5,257 nt of DNA. Source: Burkholderiales bacterium UBA2647. Its GTDB lineage: Bacteria > Pseudomonadota > Gammaproteobacteria > Burkholderiales > Burkholderiaceae_E. Made by a program: the position numbers and the translations under genes. The stretch spans positions 29,500 through 34,756 of the forward strand of contig DENJ01000048.1 in assembly GCA_002359635.1 (NCBI GenBank). The letters are read 5' to 3'. Below are positions 3,298 to 5,257 of the stretch, piece by piece. Position 1 is the stretch's first letter; each line of letters opens with the position of its first letter. The notes beneath the pieces were generated by a model, which did no database searches, was not told where the DNA came from, and saw only the letters and a program-made list of their open reading frames with translations.

Positions 3298-5202
3298 ATG
3301 TTCACTTTCTCATTCAAGGTGCAACGCGTGATTGGACGTTATCTGCTTTGCATGTTGAGCGTTCTCGGTTTAAACAGCTGCGGTGATTCCCCGGTCCAGT
3401 GGCCGACCTCAAAGCTAGAGACCCCGCAAGCTTTATCAGCGTCGATGGGTCCTGCATCAGAGCCCGGTTCATCGTTGGAAGCCCGTGCACGTGTGATCGT
3501 GAAGTTTCGTGTCCGACCTGAAGCTAGGGATGACGCACCGAGCCGGGCAGCCTGGGCCTCGAGGCGACTCGGTGCCAAGATTAACCACGGGCGTGCACTT
3601 GGTGCCATGACGCAGTCCATGCATGCCCATGGCATCGCTGCTGAGCGGCTCATCCGTGGCTTGCAGGCGCTACCAGAAATCGAGTGGGCGGTTGAGGATC
3701 GCCGCCATCGCATTCGCGCCATGCCAAATGACCCTTTGTTTTTGGCGGGTAGGACCGCTACAACAGGCGCAAATACAACTACAAATGCAAATGCAGTGGG
3801 GCAGTGGTTTCTTGGAACCCCAAACGCGATAACGCCCGTTGCGATCGATGCTTTGCGCGCCTGGGATCGCGAAAAAGGTAAACCCGACATCGTCGTTGCG
3901 GTGCTTGATTCAGGCGTTGTGCTAGACCATCCTGATCTGGCCGGAAAGCTAAAGCCTGGCTACGATTTTGTTTCAGATTTTGATTCAGCCGCCGACGGTA
4001 CGCGTCGAGATGCCGATCCCAATGATCCGGGCGATGCGACCGCAGCGGGTGAATGCGACCCTTGGGAACCCGCCCAGAAGAGCAGTTGGCACGGTACCCA
4101 AGTCGCGGGCCTGATTGGTGCAGCCACCGATAACGGTATTGGTGTTGCATCGGCAGGTCGCAACGTCAGCATCTTGCCGGTGCGGGTTTTGGGCAAATGC
4201 GGCGGTTACGATTCGGACATTATTGCGGGCATGATGTGGGCTGGCGGGCTAAGTAGTGATGTCGGCATTGGGCGCGCCCGCGCCTATCCCAATCTGTACC
4301 CGGCGCGGGTGATTAACCTCAGTTTGGGAACGCAGGGTAACTGCTCAAGAGCTTATTTGGATGTCATTGGGCAGTTGAGCCAGAACGGTGTCACCGTCGT
4401 TGCCGCTGCCGGGAACGACACTGGTTTTGGCGTGGCAACACCGGCTAATTGTCCGGGGGTGATTGCCGTTGCAGGGTTGCGTCACATTGGCACCAAGGTC
4501 GGTTATTCAAATATCGGGCCTGAAGTTAGCTTGGCTGCGCCTGCAGGTAACTGCGTGAACCTTACCGGACCCTGTCTGTATCCGCTCGTGACAACCACGA
4601 ATGCCGGTCGAAATACGCCAACAACCAATACCTACTCTGACGGGGAAAACGCATCGGTTGGAACAAGCTTTGCGGCACCTTTGGTCGCTGCAACAGCAGC
4701 ACTGATGATTGCTGCAAATCAAGACCTATCGCCTGCTGACATCAAGTCGATATTGAAACGGACCGCAAGGCCTTTTCCACGCACCGGGGCGGAGTTGGGC
4801 GTCAGTGCTTGCAAAGAACCTTCATCGACCGAGCAACTCGAGTGCTACTGCACAACGAGCACTTGCGGCGCTGGCTTTCTCAATACTTTCGAGGCGGTGA
4901 GCCTTGCAGCTGATTTGGCTGCAACGCAAACAAGTTATAGAACAAATATAGATATTTACAATGCAGAAACGAATCGATTACAAATGGCCAAAGTCGATGT
5001 CGGCGAGCTAAGTTATTTCAATGTGTCTGTCAGCGTTGATCAGGTCATCGCCTTGGGTGAGCAATCGGCTGTTGTGGATCGCGCAACACGATACGATGCC
5101 GTAAGCGGTTTACTGCAAATTGCAGAAGTCATGGTTGGAAGAACCCGGTACCGAAATGTGACGGTAACCGTCAAAGAAGTGCTTCAGGTTGGTGTGCCCT
5201 AG
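3298..5202 (+). CDS. Subtilisin-family (S8) serine protease, predicted lipoprotein with duplicated C-terminal module
   Basis: This 634-aa protein is an exported serine endopeptidase. The N-terminus has basic residues, then YLLCMLSVLGLNSC28: a lipoprotein-like signal with L-N-S-C, where Asn at -2 is less common, so lipidation is likely but not certain. Residues about 60-145 (ARVIVKFRVRP ... EIEWAVEDRRHRI) form an inhibitor-like prodomain, followed by a Thr/Asn/Ala-rich linker (151-165). The catalytic domain contains D204 in VAVLDSGVVLDHPDL, H265 in SSWHGTQVAGLIG, the oxyanion N373 in VVAAAGND, and nucleophile S457 in GTSFAAPLVAA, so all active residues are intact. More than ten cysteines, including CVNLTGPC and CYCTTSTC, suggest disulfides outside the cytoplasm. 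The domain ends with the usual CGAGFLNTFEAV. The tail carries two related 35-residue modules (554-588 and 599-634). ATG 3298 follows AGGTAGGAAG closely. The gene stands alone and ends 22 bp before a convergent tRNA. The physiological substrate is unknown. Confidence 0.93.
   Translation: MFTFSFKVQRVIGRYLLCMLSVLGLNSCGDSPVQWPTSKLETPQALSASMGPASEPGSSLEARARVIVKFRVRPEARDDAPSRAAWASRRLGAKINHGRALGAMTQSMHAHGIAAERLIRGLQALPEIEWAVEDRRHRIRAMPNDPLFLAGRTATTGANTTTNANAVGQWFLGTPNAITPVAIDALRAWDREKGKPDIVVAVLDSGVVLDHPDLAGKLKPGYDFVSDFDSAADGTRRDADPNDPGDATAAGECDPWEPAQKSSWHGTQVAGLIGAATDNGIGVASAGRNVSILPVRVLGKCGGYDSDIIAGMMWAGGLSSDVGIGRARAYPNLYPARVINLSLGTQGNCSRAYLDVIGQLSQNGVTVVAAAGNDTGFGVATPANCPGVIAVAGLRHIGTKVGYSNIGPEVSLAAPAGNCVNLTGPCLYPLVTTTNAGRNTPTTNTYSDGENASVGTSFAAPLVAATAALMIAANQDLSPADIKSILKRTARPFPRTGAELGVSACKEPSSTEQLECYCTTSTCGAGFLNTFEAVSLAADLAATQTSYRTNIDIYNAETNRLQMAKVDVGELSYFNVSVSVDQVIALGEQSAVVDRATRYDAVSGLLQIAEVMVGRTRYRNVTVTVKEVLQVGVP
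4957..5199 (+). repeat. Two tandem copies of a C-terminal protein module in the S8 protease
   Basis: Codons 554-588 (4957-5061) and 599-634 (5092-5199) encode related segments sharing the pattern Y-[ND]-A-x(4)-L-Q-[MI]-A-x-V-x-V-G-x(3)-Y-x-N-V-[ST]-V-[ST]-V-x(2)-V-[IL]-x-[LV]-G, with a 45-residue period. The alternating Val/Thr/Ser pattern predicts beta strands. The DNA of the two copies has diverged, so this is an old duplication, not a recent one. Confidence 0.75.
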
Positions 5203-5224
5203 CGCTTATAGTAAGGGATTCGAT

Positions 5225-5257
5225 TGGTAGGCCGTGCTGGATTCGAACCAGCGACCA
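5225..5257 (-). tRNA. tRNA gene, 3' part only (isotype undetermined)
   Basis: Read on the minus strand, the last 33 bp give a full T-arm (GCTGG, loop TTCGAAT, CCAGC), the 3' acceptor strand ACGGCCT, discriminator A and an encoded CCA. The matching 5' acceptor strand, expected to be AGGCCGT, and the anticodon lie beyond the window. The A1-U72 pair and A73 are compatible with an isoleucine tRNA, but this is a weak guess. The gene is convergent with the S8 protease, 22 bp from its stop. Confidence 0.85.

Noticed and set aside
3339..3890. 183-codon minus-strand frame opposite the protease prodomain
   Set aside because: The plus strand is a complete S8 protease. The antisense protein has no recognisable motif and is typical of an open shadow frame.

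Overview
The window looks like a chromosomal segment of a proteobacterium, most likely a betaproteobacterium. The evidence is moderate GC content, Shine-Dalgarno-led genes, a cysteine-rich CWC protein, a BamE-like lipoprotein, a small HNH protein of a type common in proteobacteria, and a C-terminal repeat module on a subtilase that I associate with Burkholderiales secreted proteins. The genus cannot be set from the sequence alone.

Layout. At the left edge (1-153, minus) is the N-terminus of an exported cyclase-family (kynurenine-formamidase-like) protein. A 523-bp non-coding stretch follows (154-676). It has an AT-rich core, a perfect DnaA-box nonamer inside a 12-bp tandem repeat, a 12-bp palindrome and a 10-bp-armed hairpin just before the next gene. 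Then comes a compact two-gene nitrile hydratase operon on the plus strand: the alpha subunit with the metal-binding CTLCSC claw (677-1273) and the beta subunit (1286-1903). No amidase, aldoxime dehydratase or recognisable maturation factor is present in the window.

Convergent to it, 8 bp away, is a 117-aa HNH endonuclease-fold protein (1912-2265, minus), bracketed almost exactly by a perfect 10-bp inverted repeat. Further right on the minus strand is a tightly coupled three-gene unit, read right to left: an unrecognised 68-aa protein (2868-3074), a cysteine-rich CWC protein (2635-2868) and a small BamE/SmpA-like lipoprotein (2327-2635). They are joined by TAATG and TGATG stop/start overlaps. 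A 223-bp divergent intergenic region separates them from a large plus-strand gene (3298-5202) for a lipoprotein-type subtilisin-family (S8) protease. It has an N-terminal prodomain, a complete catalytic triad, many cysteines and two C-terminal copies of a ~35-residue module. The window ends inside a tRNA gene on the minus strand (3' part, 5225-5257).

Function. The clearest metabolic content is hydration of nitriles to amides in the cytoplasm. The cell-envelope content is the exported cyclase-family protein, the BamE-like lipoprotein and the S8 protease. I see no CRISPR array, insertion sequence or phage module, and nothing that proves a new multi-gene system. The items most worth a second look are the bracketed HNH gene, the DnaA-box-like cluster and leader hairpin upstream of the nitrile hydratase, the variant active-site surroundings of its alpha subunit, and the duplicated C-terminal module of the protease.
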